DNA from: Planobispora longispora
GTDB lineage: Bacteria > Actinomycetota > Actinomycetes > Streptosporangiales > Streptosporangiaceae
Assembly (NCBI RefSeq): GCF_016863135.1
Contig: NZ_BOOH01000014.1
Coordinates: 62,001 to 126,000, forward strand
DNA length: 64,000 bases
Direction: 5' to 3'
Both the position numbers and the translations under genes were made by a program. Under the pieces are notes generated by a model. It had not been told where the DNA came from. It did not search any database and saw nothing but the letters and a program-made list of their open reading frames with translations. Positions 1-8,418 of the stretch are shown here, in pieces. Positions within the stretch are counted from its first letter, which is position 1; every line of letters starts with the position of its first letter.

Positions 1-130
1 CCACCTTGCCGGAAAGCTGCATATCCATAGGAATTTTCCCTTCGCTCTCGTTGTGATCACGAAGGTAGTCCGAGCACTTCCCCGCATACTCGCGGGAATC
101 AGACGCCCCATTATGGAAGCTTTCGGACAT
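1..130 (-). CDS. Partial hypothetical protein (N-terminus only)
   Basis: Reading from an ATG at 130 toward base 1 gives 43 residues without a stop, starting MSESFHNGASDSREYAG, and the frame leaves the window. It is acidic and hydrophilic. The segment 1-170 is visibly AT-richer than what follows, and third positions are often A or T, unlike the neighbouring high-GC genes, so it may belong to a transferred segment. No clear ribosome binding site precedes the ATG. I do not recognise a family; a chance open frame is possible. Confidence 0.35.
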   Translation of the reverse strand, partial: MSESFHNGASDSREYAGKCSDYLRDHNESEGKIPMDMQLSGKV

Positions 131-150
131 CAATTTTCGGTCGCAAATGA

Positions 151-294
151 GTGATCTACCGCATAACACACAAGATCTGTATCGTCGGCATGCACCACGG
201 CGGCTACCGCCTGATCGACGTCAAGAGCGGCGACGTCCGCCCCGTGGAGGTCGAGGAGGACGCCGGCCATCCCGTCGTGTTCGGCAGGTTCTAG
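151..294 (+). pseudogene. 3' remnant of an unidentified gene
   Basis: A short frame ends at TAG 292-294. From about base 175 it has the strong G/C third-position bias of real genes here and reads MHHGGYRLIDVKSGDV, then PVEVEEDAGHPVVFGRF at the end. Just upstream the composition turns AT-rich and a stop codon closes the frame at 148-150, so there is no plausible full-length start. I read it as the C-terminal end of a chromosomal gene whose 5' part was lost or replaced by the AT-rich sequence at 1-170. Its stop overlaps the convergent flotillin stop. It could instead be a 47-residue gene starting at GTG 151. Confidence 0.4.
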
Positions 295-1787
295 CCCTCC
301 GCGGCCTTCTGGGCGACCTCGGGGGTGGAGCCGTTCGGGACGGGGGCGGGGACCGGGGAGCCGCCGTTCAGGAGGGAGCGGGCGAGGCCGAGGCCGGTGC
401 CGCCGAGGGTCAGGGCCTTGGCCAGCATCTCCTCGATGCCCTGGGCGCCGTTGAGGACGACCATGTGATCCACGTTGCCGAAGGCCTTGGATCCGGCCTC
501 CACGATCTGCGGCCAGTTCTCGGCGAGCTGCTGGGCGATGACCGCCTCCTGGTTCTCGGTGAGCGCCTCGGAGCGGGCGCGGATCGCCTCGGCCTCCGCC
601 AGGCCCTTCGCCCGGGCGGCCTCGGCCTCCGCGAGTCCCTGGGCCTTGGCGGCCTCGGCGGCGGCCAGACCGCGGGCCTTGGCGGCCTCGGCCTCGCCGA
701 GACCGGTGGCCTTGGTCGCCGCGGCGGCGGCCTCACCGCGCAGCCGCACCGACTCCGCCTCGGCCGCCGCGGCCTGCTTGACCTGGGAGGCCTGGGCGGT
801 GGCGCGGAGCTCGGTCTCGCGGGCCTCGGCCTCGGCCTGGGCGATGCGGGCGTCGCGCTCGGCCTGGGAGAGGGTGACGGTCTCGTACGCCTTGGCGTCG
901 GCGGGCTTGCGGACCTGGGCCTGGAGACGCTGCTCGGCGAGGGCGGCCTCCAGCTCGGCGGCGCGGGTCTCCTGGACCACGACCTCCTGGCGGGCCGACG
1001 CCTCCGAGAGCGGACCGGCCTGGCGGGCGCGGGCCTGGGCCTGGTCGATCTCGGCCTGGTAGGAGGCCTGCTTGATCTGGGAGTCGCGCCAGGCGGCGGC
1101 CTTGTTCGCCGCGGCGACCTGCTCGGCCTCGGTGGCCTCCTGGTCGCGCTGGGCCTCGGCGATGCGGGCGGCGGATGCGATCTTGGCGGCGTGCGGCTTG
1201 CCGAGGTTGGTGATGTAGCCGGTCTCGTCGTCGATCTCCTGGATCTGCAGGGAGTCGACGATCAGGCCGAGCTTGATCATCTCGTCGGCGGCCGAGGCGC
1301 GGGTCTCACCGGTCAGGCGCTCGCGGTTGAGGATGAGGTCCTCGACGGTCAGGTTGCCGATGATGGAGCGCAGGTGGCCGGTGAACAGCTCGTGGATGGC
1401 GCCGTTCATCGAGTCCTGCTGGTCGAGGAAGCGGCGGGCGGCGTTGGCGATGGAGTGCAGGTCGTCACCGACCTTGTAGATCACGACGCCTTTCACCACC
1501 ACCGGGATGCCCTGCTGGGTGACGCAGGAGACCTGGAGGTTGGCGGCGCGGCTGTCCAGGCGGAGCCTGCGGGCGGTCTGGAAGCCGGGGAGCACGGCCG
1601 TGCCCTTGCCGGTTACGATCTTGAATCCCAGGCTGTCGGCCGTCTCGCTCTTCCCCCGGGCCCCGAGGCCGGAGATGATCAGCGCTTCGTTGGGCTCGGC
1701 CACCCGCCAGATGGCCTTGAACAACATGATGAGGAGAAGGACTGCGGCGAGGACCGCACCCCCGATGATGAAGTACTCCGTAGGCAT
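291..1787 (-). CDS. Flotillin-like SPFH-domain membrane protein
   Basis: This 498-residue protein has one N-terminal membrane helix (about residues 4-25), an SPFH/band 7 domain (about 30-200, with the VTGKGTAVLPGF region), and then a long Ala/Glu-rich flotillin coiled coil (about 200-430) built of repeats such as GLAEAEAAKA. Flotillins scaffold detergent-resistant membrane domains and often sit beside NfeD-like proteins, as here. The start is ATG 1787 rather than GTG 1799, because GGAG lies 6 bases before the ATG. It follows the NfeD-like gene by 29 bases on the same strand, so co-transcription is likely. The heptad-like repeats are normal for the family. Confidence 0.9.
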   Translation of the reverse strand: MPTEYFIIGGAVLAAVLLLIMLFKAIWRVAEPNEALIISGLGARGKSETADSLGFKIVTGKGTAVLPGFQTARRLRLDSRAANLQVSCVTQQGIPVVVKGVVIYKVGDDLHSIANAARRFLDQQDSMNGAIHELFTGHLRSIIGNLTVEDLILNRERLTGETRASAADEMIKLGLIVDSLQIQEIDDETGYITNLGKPHAAKIASAARIAEAQRDQEATEAEQVAAANKAAAWRDSQIKQASYQAEIDQAQARARQAGPLSEASARQEVVVQETRAAELEAALAEQRLQAQVRKPADAKAYETVTLSQAERDARIAQAEAEARETELRATAQASQVKQAAAAEAESVRLRGEAAAAATKATGLGEAEAAKARGLAAAEAAKAQGLAEAEAARAKGLAEAEAIRARSEALTENQEAVIAQQLAENWPQIVEAGSKAFGNVDHMVVLNGAQGIEEMLAKALTLGGTGLGLARSLLNGGSPVPAPVPNGSTPEVAQKAAEG

Positions 1788-1816
1788 CGCGACCTCCACG
1801 GCGCGGGAGAGGGGAG

Positions 1817-2017
1817 TCAGACGAGGGCGCGGGCGACGTAGACGGTCCGGGGCGGGAAGTACTCGACGACGACGATGATCGAGCCGACGGTGATCTCCTC
1901 GTCGGGGACGGTGGGATGCGCGTAGAACGCCTCGACGCCCCCGCGGATCGGAATCATCACCTCTCCGACCAGACCAGGGCCGATCTTGCCGGTGACCCTG
2001 CCCTGCTTACCGATCAC
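1817..2017 (-). CDS. Small NfeD-like OB-fold protein
   Basis: This 66-residue protein looks like a free-standing NfeD C-terminal OB fold: VIGKQGRVTGKIGPG opens the barrel, a beta-rich middle follows, and it ends VVEYFPPRTVYVARALV. Classical NfeD has membrane helices before this domain; here they are absent. GTG 2017 is preferred over TTG 2023 because GGGGAG sits 6 bases before the GTG. It lies directly upstream of the flotillin gene, the usual partner of NfeD proteins, so the two probably form a membrane-microdomain operon. Assignment rests on pattern and context. Confidence 0.75.
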   Translation of the reverse strand: MIGKQGRVTGKIGPGLVGEVMIPIRGGVEAFYAHPTVPDEEITVGSIIVVVEYFPPRTVYVARALV

Positions 2018-2222
2018 ACGCAACTCCCCGCCACGTCACCGAACGGAATCCCGAATGCGGACGCTACTCCGACATGTCCGACTTCACCACCTACCGTGGA
2101 ACGGTACGGCGGAGAGCACGGGCACGGCCGACCCCCGTCTCGGCCCGCTTTCTTCGTCTTCGCCCCGACAACGAGTGGGTCCGTCCCCGCGTTCCTGGAA
2201 TCGCCCCCTCGGGGCACGCGGT

Positions 2223-3251
2223 TCAGGCGGGCCGCCGCAGCCGGGTGAAGGCCCAGCTCATCCTGGGCTCCACCGCCCAGCGGGTCACCGCGCGCACCGG
2301 CGGCGTGCACAGCACCGCCGCGAGCCCGACCCCGGAGAGCGCCACGACCGCCACGCCCCAGGGAGTGACCGCCCAGTCGCCGTAGAACCGCTCGGCGATC
2401 TTCACCACGAAGCCGTGGAGCAGGTAGGCGTACATGGTCGCCACGCCGAGGCCGGAGTACCAGGTCCGCCGGGACGGGGTGACCGCGAGGAACGCGGCGA
2501 CCAGCAGCGCGCCCGCGGCCAGCATGCCCAGCCGGATCAGGCTCCCGGTGAGGTCGTCCACCCCGATCGCCTCGTTGGCGTGCCGCCAGCGGATCCACTC
2601 GGTCCTCACCTCGGTGTGCACGAGCAGCGCCACCGCGGCCCCGGCCGCCAGCGTGACCGCCCCCGCCGCGCGCACCGCCCGCCGCCTGAGCCAGGCGAAG
2701 TGGTCGGGCCGGAGCATCAGGCCGAGCACGTAGAAGGGGAGCAGCCCGAACGTGCGGTTCATCGACAGCTCGTCGGGCAGGGCGCTCGTCCCGGACACCA
2801 GCGAGAGCCCCACCGCGATCGCCAGCGGCCACCTGAGCTGCTGCCAGACCGGTGTGGACAGCCGCCACAGGAACAGCGACATCAGGAACCAGGTCAGGTA
2901 GTACGGGTCGAGGAGGCTGATGTCGAGCTTGCCGTACATGATCAGCCGGGGCAGGGCGTAGGCCACCTCGAAGATGACGTACGGCACGGCGAGCGCGCTG
3001 ATCAGCTTGCGCGCCTTACCCGAGGAAAAGGTGAAATTCCTCGACAAGTAGCCGCTGAGCACGATGAACAACGGCATGTGAAACACATAAACGTAGAAGT
3101 ACGCCGCGTGTGCCACCGGCACGTCCCGCAGGTCCTCGATCAGGTGCCCGGAGACCACCAGCGTGATCGCCAGGAATTTGGCGTTGTCGAAGAACGGATC
3201 GCGGACGGACTCCCGGGGAAAGGCCATCCGGACGGGTGCGGTGACGCTCAC
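2223..3251 (-). CDS. Acyltransferase family 3 membrane protein
   Basis: This 342-residue, strongly hydrophobic protein has about ten predicted membrane helices. Near the N-terminus it carries RDPFFDNAKFLAITLVVSGH, with the D-N-x-K and helix-embedded His typical of the fucose 4-O-acetylase-like (COG3594) branch of acyltransferase 3. Such enzymes move acetyl or other acyl groups onto cell-surface glycans or lipids. GTG 3251 follows a G-rich stretch. It stands alone between the NfeD/flotillin pair and the conservon, so the acceptor cannot be inferred. Confidence 0.85.
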   Translation of the reverse strand: MSVTAPVRMAFPRESVRDPFFDNAKFLAITLVVSGHLIEDLRDVPVAHAAYFYVYVFHMPLFIVLSGYLSRNFTFSSGKARKLISALAVPYVIFEVAYALPRLIMYGKLDISLLDPYYLTWFLMSLFLWRLSTPVWQQLRWPLAIAVGLSLVSGTSALPDELSMNRTFGLLPFYVLGLMLRPDHFAWLRRRAVRAAGAVTLAAGAAVALLVHTEVRTEWIRWRHANEAIGVDDLTGSLIRLGMLAAGALLVAAFLAVTPSRRTWYSGLGVATMYAYLLHGFVVKIAERFYGDWAVTPWGVAVVALSGVGLAAVLCTPPVRAVTRWAVEPRMSWAFTRLRRPA

Positions 3252-3526
3252 AGCCCCCGGACTCTAACGATGCCGCCGCGAATCACCGGCCAACGTGGGA
3301 TGAAAGCCCGGAGAACTCCTCCTCCCGGAGACCGCCCGGCGAGGTTCGGAACAGGTCGGGAAGCGATGAACAGACGCCCCGGCCGTCAGCGGAAACGCCG
3401 CGGATGCCAATCCGTCACCTGCGCCGCAGCGTTATCAGTGCTAGTCTCCTGTCCGATCTTCCGGAGGCACATTCCATCCCCTAACCACACAAGCCTCCAC
3501 ACACTCAGAAGTTGGGACGAGTGGGC

Positions 3527-6139
3527 ATGGGCTCTGGAAACCGCTCGATTCGGTTCAAGATCTTCTTGCTGCTGCTCCTGCCCCTTCTCACCCTGAGCGC
3601 GCTGTGGGGATTCGTGCTCAACATCACCGTCGGCGACGGCACCGCGCTGCTGCGCGCGAACGGCCTCTACGAGACGGTCGGTGTCGCCTCCACCGAACTG
3701 GGGACGGAACTCCAGGCCGAGCGGGCGCAGTCGTCGGTGGCCATCACCTCGCGCTTGATCACCAGTGGCTTCGGCCAGCAGCGCGGCCGCACCGACCAGG
3801 CGGTCACCCGGTTCCGCGAGGTTCTCGCCGAGCACCGGGCGGGCAGCTCCCCCGAACTCCGCGCCGCCCTGGACGAGACCGAGCGCAGGCTCGGCGGGCT
3901 CGCGGAGATCCGGGCCGGGATCGACCAGGGACGCAGCACCCGGCTGGCCGTGCTGACGGGCTACAACCAGATCCTGGACGCGGTCTTCCTCCTGTACGAC
4001 CAGCTGGTCGCCGTCCCCGATCTGATGATCTTCCAGCAGGCCACGGCGATGCAGTCGATGGGCAACGCCCGCGAGATGATGGCCCGGGAGAACGCGCTGA
4101 TCAACGGCGCGCTGATCGACCTGCGGCTCTCGCCCGAGGAGCGCGCCGCCTTCGCCGACTACGCCGCGAACCGGGCCTTCCTCCACGAACGTGCCCTGTC
4201 CGCGCTGGACGCCGCCCTCGGCGGGCCGTATCGGCAGACCTTCAACTCCCCCGACTTCGAGCGTTTCACCACGATGGAGAAGGCCATCGTCTCGGGGACC
4301 GGCGACCGGCTGCCCGTCGAGGCCGAGAAGTGGCGGGAGACCGCGAACCCGCTGTCCGCCCGGCTCGACGAGCTCGCCACCGAGTCCGCCGGGAGGCTGG
4401 CGGAGCAGTCCGGGGCGCTGGCCACCGGCATCGTGGTCCGGATCGCGGTGGCGGCCGGCGTCGGCCTGATCGCCGTGATCACCTCGATCGTCATCTCGGT
4501 GCGTTTCGGCCGCCGCCTGGCGGACGAGCTGGCCGGGCTGCGCTCCGCCGCGCTCGATCTCGCGGACGTACGGCTCCCGCGCCTGGTCAAGCGGCTCCGG
4601 CGCGGTGAGGAGGTCGACGTCCAGACCGAGGCGCCGCTCATCGAGGAGCGCGGCTCGGCGGAGGTCCGCGACGTGGCCCGGGCGTTCGGCTCGGTGCGGC
4701 GCACCGCGATCGAGGCCGCCGTCGGCCAGGCCAACCTGCGCCGCGGCGTCAGCCAGGTCTTCGTCAACCTGGCCCGCCGCAAGCAGAGCCTGCTCCACCG
4801 CCAGCTCTCCCTGCTGGACAACATGCAGCGCCGGGCGACCGACCCCGACAACCTCGACGACCTGTTCGCCCTGGACCACCTGACCACCCGCATGCGCCGG
4901 CACGCCGAGGGCCTGATCATCCTGTCCGGCGCCGAGCCCGGCCGCGCCTGGCGCAGGCCGGTTCCGGTGATCGACGTCGTCAGGGCGGCGATCGCCGAGG
5001 TCGAGGACTACAAGCGGGTGAGCGTGGCGCCGCTGCCCGACGTCCTGCTCGACGGGGAGTCCGTCGCCGACATCACGCACCTGATCGCCGAACTCGTCGA
5101 GAACGCCACGATCTACTCTCCCCCGCAGACCATGGTCACCGTACGCGGCGACCTGGTCGCCAACGGGTTCGCCGTCGAGGTGGAGGACCGGGGACTGGGG
5201 CTGGGCCCGGTGGAGTACGCGGAGATCAACGCGCGGCTGGCCGACCCGCCCGAGTTCGACCTGGCCGACAGCGACCGGCTCGGCCTGTTCGTGGTGGGCC
5301 GGCTGGCCACCCGGCACGGGATCCGGGTCGTGCTCCGCGCCTCGCCGTTCGGCGGCACCACCGCCATCATGCTCCTGCCCCGCGCGGTGCTCGCCGAGCC
5401 CGCGGCGCTGTCCGTCACCGCCGAGCGGCTCACCGAGCCGTCCGCGGGACGGCGCGGGGCGCTCGCCGAGTCCGCCCCCGCGGCCGCGCTGCTCCCCGGC
5501 CGGTCCGGCGGCCTGCCGCGCCGTACCAGGACGGTCTCCCGCACCCCCGCGGCGCAGGGCGCCCAGCCCCTGGCGGCGCCGACGCTCACCGTGGTGGCCG
5601 GCACGACGGCCCGCGACACGGCGATCGAAACGGCCGGCACGACGGTCGACCCGGTGGCCGACGACGCGGTGACGGCCGGCCCGGGGGCAGGAACGGACGC
5701 CCCGGCCCGCGAGACCACCGGTCCCGGCAGGCTGCCCCGGCGCGTACGGCAGGCGAACCTGGCCCCGCAGCTCCGTCAGGGCGCCCAGGCCTCACAATCC
5801 CCCCAGGACCCCCAGGACTCCCAGGACCGGGGCGCGGAGACGTTCCAGGACGCCCCCACGCCCGCCGGAGCGGCACGACCGGAGCCCGCGGAGCCCACGG
5901 TCGGCTCCAACGGCTCCAACGGCTCCAACGGCTCCAACGGCTCCGAGGGGTCCGGAGGCCCGGCGGGTTCCCCGGAGCTCGCGGAGCCCGGGAGCTCGGG
6001 GGAGTCCGGGACGGCCGAGCGCTGCCCGGAGCAGGCTCGCGCGCTGTTCTCGGCCTTCCAGGCGGGCACGCGGCGGGGGCGCGAGGAGTACGGGAACGAC
6101 TTCGCACAGCACAGCACAGGCGAAAAGGAGGACAAGTGA
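3527..6139 (+). CDS. Conservon sensor CvnA-like, nitrate/nitrite-sensing type ATPase
   Basis: First gene of conservon 1. The 870-residue protein has an N-terminal membrane helix (about 10-30), an extracytoplasmic helical NIT-like region (about 35-300), a second helix (about 305-328), a HAMP-like linker, and an HATPase_c domain with N-box ELVENATIYSPP and G-box EDRGLGLG. The segment DHLTTRMRRHAEGL is characteristic of CvnA proteins. The C-terminal 250 residues are low complexity, including an N-G-S run encoded at 5903-5947. In Streptomyces, CvnA acts at the membrane with CvnB, C and D. Starts at TTG 3512, GTG 3521 and ATG 3527 are possible; ATG was chosen. Confidence 0.9.
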   Translation: MGSGNRSIRFKIFLLLLLPLLTLSALWGFVLNITVGDGTALLRANGLYETVGVASTELGTELQAERAQSSVAITSRLITSGFGQQRGRTDQAVTRFREVLAEHRAGSSPELRAALDETERRLGGLAEIRAGIDQGRSTRLAVLTGYNQILDAVFLLYDQLVAVPDLMIFQQATAMQSMGNAREMMARENALINGALIDLRLSPEERAAFADYAANRAFLHERALSALDAALGGPYRQTFNSPDFERFTTMEKAIVSGTGDRLPVEAEKWRETANPLSARLDELATESAGRLAEQSGALATGIVVRIAVAAGVGLIAVITSIVISVRFGRRLADELAGLRSAALDLADVRLPRLVKRLRRGEEVDVQTEAPLIEERGSAEVRDVARAFGSVRRTAIEAAVGQANLRRGVSQVFVNLARRKQSLLHRQLSLLDNMQRRATDPDNLDDLFALDHLTTRMRRHAEGLIILSGAEPGRAWRRPVPVIDVVRAAIAEVEDYKRVSVAPLPDVLLDGESVADITHLIAELVENATIYSPPQTMVTVRGDLVANGFAVEVEDRGLGLGPVEYAEINARLADPPEFDLADSDRLGLFVVGRLATRHGIRVVLRASPFGGTTAIMLLPRAVLAEPAALSVTAERLTEPSAGRRGALAESAPAAALLPGRSGGLPRRTRTVSRTPAAQGAQPLAAPTLTVVAGTTARDTAIETAGTTVDPVADDAVTAGPGAGTDAPARETTGPGRLPRRVRQANLAPQLRQGAQASQSPQDPQDSQDRGAETFQDAPTPAGAARPEPAEPTVGSNGSNGSNGSNGSEGSGGPAGSPELAEPGSSGESGTAERCPEQARALFSAFQAGTRRGREEYGNDFAQHSTGEKEDK
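5903..5947 (+). repeat. 9-bp tandem repeat inside cvnA
   Basis: Four exact copies of GGCTCCAAC start at 5903, 5912, 5921 and 5930, followed by GGCTCCGAG. They encode a G-S-N repeat in the flexible tail of the CvnA protein. Identical codons in each unit point to recent slippage. Confidence 0.9.
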
Positions 6140-6200
6140 CCAGACGCAGCGAGGGCGTCAAAGACGGCATCACGGTCATGAGTCCTACGGAGGAGGTCAT

Positions 6201-6608
6201 ATGGCCGGAAAAGTAAGCAACACCGGCGAACTCAACTGGCTCCTCGACGACCTGACCGGCCGGGTAGGCGCGGTGCGGCAGGCGGTGATCCTGTCCACCG
6301 ACGGGCTCGCCATGGGCTTCTCCTCGGGCATCAGCCGCGAGGACGCCGAGCACCTCTCGGCCGTCGCCGCCGGGTTCCAGAGCCTGGCGCGCGGCGCCGG
6401 ACGCCACTTCGGCGGCGGCGACGTCCGCCAGACCATCGTGGAGATGGAGTCGGCGTTCCTCTTCGTCACGGCGGCCGGGCAGGGAACCTGCCTCGCCGTG
6501 CTCAGCAGTTCCGACGCCGACGTCGGCCACATCGCCTACGAGATGGCGATGCTGGTCAAGCGGGTCGGCCAGCACCTCTCGACCAGCCCACGCCAAGGCC
6601 CGTCATGA
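6201..6608 (+). CDS. Conservon roadblock/LC7 protein CvnB-like
   Basis: This 135-residue protein begins TGELNWLLDDL, the signature start of CvnB roadblock/LC7 proteins, and contains VILSTDGLAMGFS and the conserved MESAFLFVTAAGQG. Roadblock proteins dimerise and regulate small Ras-like GTPases; in conservons CvnB is thought to link sensor CvnA to GTPase CvnD. ATG 6201 has a strong AGGAGG upstream. The gene lies 61 bases after cvnA, and its stop overlaps the start of cvnC (ATGA at 6605), indicating translational coupling. Confidence 0.93.
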   Translation: MAGKVSNTGELNWLLDDLTGRVGAVRQAVILSTDGLAMGFSSGISREDAEHLSAVAAGFQSLARGAGRHFGGGDVRQTIVEMESAFLFVTAAGQGTCLAVLSSSDADVGHIAYEMAMLVKRVGQHLSTSPRQGPS

Positions 6609-6952
6609 CACGCTGGATGGACGAGGAGGCCGGGCCCGTGGTCCGGCCGTACGCGCTCGTCGGGGGCCGGACCCGGTCCTCCGGCGACACGCTGGACCTG
6701 GTCGCCCTGGTCGTCGCGACCGGGGACGCTCCGCGCGGGGACTTCGTCCCCGGCCCGGAACAGGAACGCATCCTCTCCATGGTCGGCACCGCGACCCCGG
6801 TCGCCGACGTCGCCTCGGAACTCGACCTGCCCCTCGGCGTGGTCCGCGTCCTCCTGGGCGACCTGCAGGACCACGGTCTCATCTCGATCGGACGCGCCTC
6901 GGCGAGTGAGCGCATTCTCAAGGAAGTGATCAATGGACTTCGAGCCCTCTGA
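6605..6952 (+). CDS. Conservon DUF742 protein CvnC-like
   Basis: This 115-residue DUF742 protein opens with a DEEAGPVVRPYALVGGRT motif and ends ILKEVINGLRAL, the near-invariant DUF742 ending. The middle is winged-helix-like (ELDLPLGVVRVLLGDL). It is the third conservon component. The start overlaps cvnB by four bases and the 3' end overlaps cvnD by 20 bases, so all four genes are one operon. Its biochemical role is unknown; the family is found with CvnB and CvnD. Confidence 0.93.
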   Translation: MTRWMDEEAGPVVRPYALVGGRTRSSGDTLDLVALVVATGDAPRGDFVPGPEQERILSMVGTATPVADVASELDLPLGVVRVLLGDLQDHGLISIGRASASERILKEVINGLRAL

Positions 6953-7508
6953 CGAGCCCGTCGCGCTCAAGATTCTCATCGCGGGCGGCTTCGGTGTGGG
7001 CAAGACCACGCTCGTCGGCGCGATCAGCGAGATCCGCCCTCTGCGCACCGAGGAGGTGCTCTCCGACCGCGGCATCGGCATCGACGACGTCGAGGGGGTG
7101 GAGGGCAAGACGACCACCACCGTGGCGATGGACTTCGGCCGCATCACCATCCGGGAGGGGCTGGTCGTCTACCTGTTCGGCACGCCCGGCCAGGAGCGGT
7201 TCTGGTTCATGTGGGACGAGCTGTCCTACGGCGCGCTGGGCGCGGTGGTGCTGGCGGACACCCGGCGGCTGACCGACTGCTTCCCCTCGATCGACTACTT
7301 CGAGCAGCGCGGCACGCCGTTCATCGTGGCGGTCAACTGCTTCGACGGGGCCGATCGGTACGACGTCGAGGAGGTGCGCTCCGCCCTCGACCTGGACCCG
7401 GACGTCCCGGTCCTCATGTGCGACGTACGGCGCCGCGCGTCGGCCAAGACCGTGCTGGTCACGCTCGTGGAGCACTCCCTGAAGGTGCTGACCGCGAACC
7501 AGTCCTGA
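6933..7508 (+). CDS. Conservon Ras-like GTPase CvnD-like
   Basis: This 191-residue small GTPase has P-loop GGFGVGKTTLVGA, a switch Thr region (EGKTTTTVAMDFG), G3 motif LFGTPGQERFW, and NCFD in the position of the canonical NKxD guanine-specificity motif, the usual variant in CvnD/MglA-like proteins. It is the output GTPase of conservon 1. AAGGAAG precedes the ATG inside the end of cvnC. It is the only cvnD in the window; conservon 2 lacks one, so it may serve both. The gene is followed by a hairpin at 7534-7568. Confidence 0.93.
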   Translation: MDFEPSDEPVALKILIAGGFGVGKTTLVGAISEIRPLRTEEVLSDRGIGIDDVEGVEGKTTTTVAMDFGRITIREGLVVYLFGTPGQERFWFMWDELSYGALGAVVLADTRRLTDCFPSIDYFEQRGTPFIVAVNCFDGADRYDVEEVRSALDLDPDVPVLMCDVRRRASAKTVLVTLVEHSLKVLTANQS

Positions 7509-7533
7509 CGGCCGCGGGCCTCAGGGCCACCGC

Positions 7534-7568
7534 GGGGCGTCCTCGGTCCCCCCGATCGGGGACGCCCC
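7534..7568. terminator. Hairpin between the two convergent conservons
   Basis: GGGGCGTCC (7534-7542) pairs with GGACGCCCC (7560-7568) around a 17-base loop. It lies in the 148-base gap between cvnD and the end of the second cvnC, where either strand would need a stop signal. There is no U-tract, as is usual in high-GC actinomycetes. Confidence 0.6.
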
Positions 7569-7656
7569 CGCACCACCCCGCGGGCGCCGCGTGACGGCGC
7601 AGCGCGGGCCCGGTGAACCCGGACCCGGAACCGCCGCGGACCGTCGCCGAGCCGCC

Positions 7657-8028
7657 CTACAGGGCGCGGAGACCGTTGATCACTTCCAGGAGCAGGCTCT
7701 CCGCGGGAGAGGTCGCCGCGGGCATCGGCGGGCGGACCAGGATCAGTCCCTGGTCCAGCAGGTCTCCCAGCAGGACCCGGATCACCCCGACCGGCAGCTC
7801 GATGTCCGAGGCGATCTCCGCGAGCGGCCGGGCCCGGCTGACCAGCCCGAGCAGCTGCCGGTGCTGCGAGCTGAGGTGCGCCCGGGGCGAGATCTCCGCC
7901 CCCGTCGCCACCACCATCGACAGCAGGTCGAACGCCGTCGAGGACGGCTTGGTCCGCCCGCCGGTCATCGCGTAGGGGCGGACGACCGGTCCGGCCTCCT
8001 CGTCGATCCACTCGAACTCGCCGCTCAT
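7657..8028 (-). CDS. Second conservon DUF742 protein CvnC-like
   Basis: This 123-residue DUF742 protein starts MSGEFEWIDEEAGPVVRPYA and ends LLLEVINGLRAL, almost the same ending as the first CvnC copy. ATG 8028 overlaps the cvnB2 stop as ATGA. No cvnD follows: only 148 bases remain before the convergent cvnD of conservon 1, and they hold a hairpin rather than a gene remnant. Conservon 2 is therefore a three-gene A-B-C set. Confidence 0.92.
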   Translation of the reverse strand: MSGEFEWIDEEAGPVVRPYAMTGGRTKPSSTAFDLLSMVVATGAEISPRAHLSSQHRQLLGLVSRARPLAEIASDIELPVGVIRVLLGDLLDQGLILVRPPMPAATSPAESLLLEVINGLRAL

Positions 8029-8414
8029 TGGCCCGCCTTCCGGGGTTCGGTGGCCAGGTGCTGCCCGACTCTGCCGACCAGCCGGGCCATCTCGTAGGCG
8101 ATCAGGCCGACGTCCGCCGCGCCGGTGGTCATGACGCACAGGCAGCTGCCCTGACCCGCCGCGGTGACGAACAGGAACGCGGAGTCCATCTCCACCATGG
8201 TCTGCCGTACGGCACCACCGCCGAACTGCAGGCTCGTCCCCTTGGCCAGGCTCTGGAAACCAGAGGCCACCGCCGCCAAGTGGTCGGCGTCCTCCTTGCT
8301 CAGCCCTCTCGACGAGGCCACCTTCAGCCCGTCGTTGGACAGGATCAGCGCGTGTGAGACGTCCGCCACGCTCGTGACGAAATCATCCAGAAGCCAGTAC
8401 AGCTCACCCGGCAC
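8025..8414 (-). CDS. Second conservon roadblock/LC7 protein CvnB-like
   Basis: This 129-residue protein carries PGELYWLLDDFVTSV, LILSNDGLKVASSRG and MDSAFLFVTAAGQGS, matching the first CvnB throughout. Two starts compete: GTG 8435, overlapping cvnA2 by 17 bases without a good ribosome site, and GTG 8414, with AAGGGG nine bases upstream. The latter is used here. The stop overlaps the cvnC2 start by four bases. It should act as the GTPase-regulating dimer of the second system. Confidence 0.9.
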   Translation of the reverse strand: MPGELYWLLDDFVTSVADVSHALILSNDGLKVASSRGLSKEDADHLAAVASGFQSLAKGTSLQFGGGAVRQTMVEMDSAFLFVTAAGQGSCLCVMTTGAADVGLIAYEMARLVGRVGQHLATEPRKAGQ

Positions 8415-8418
8415 GTGG

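Noticed and set aside
147-1841. 564-residue + strand open frame over the flotillin gene
   Set aside because: It is an antisense shadow of the GC-rich flotillin coding sequence; its protein is a low-complexity G/L/A run.
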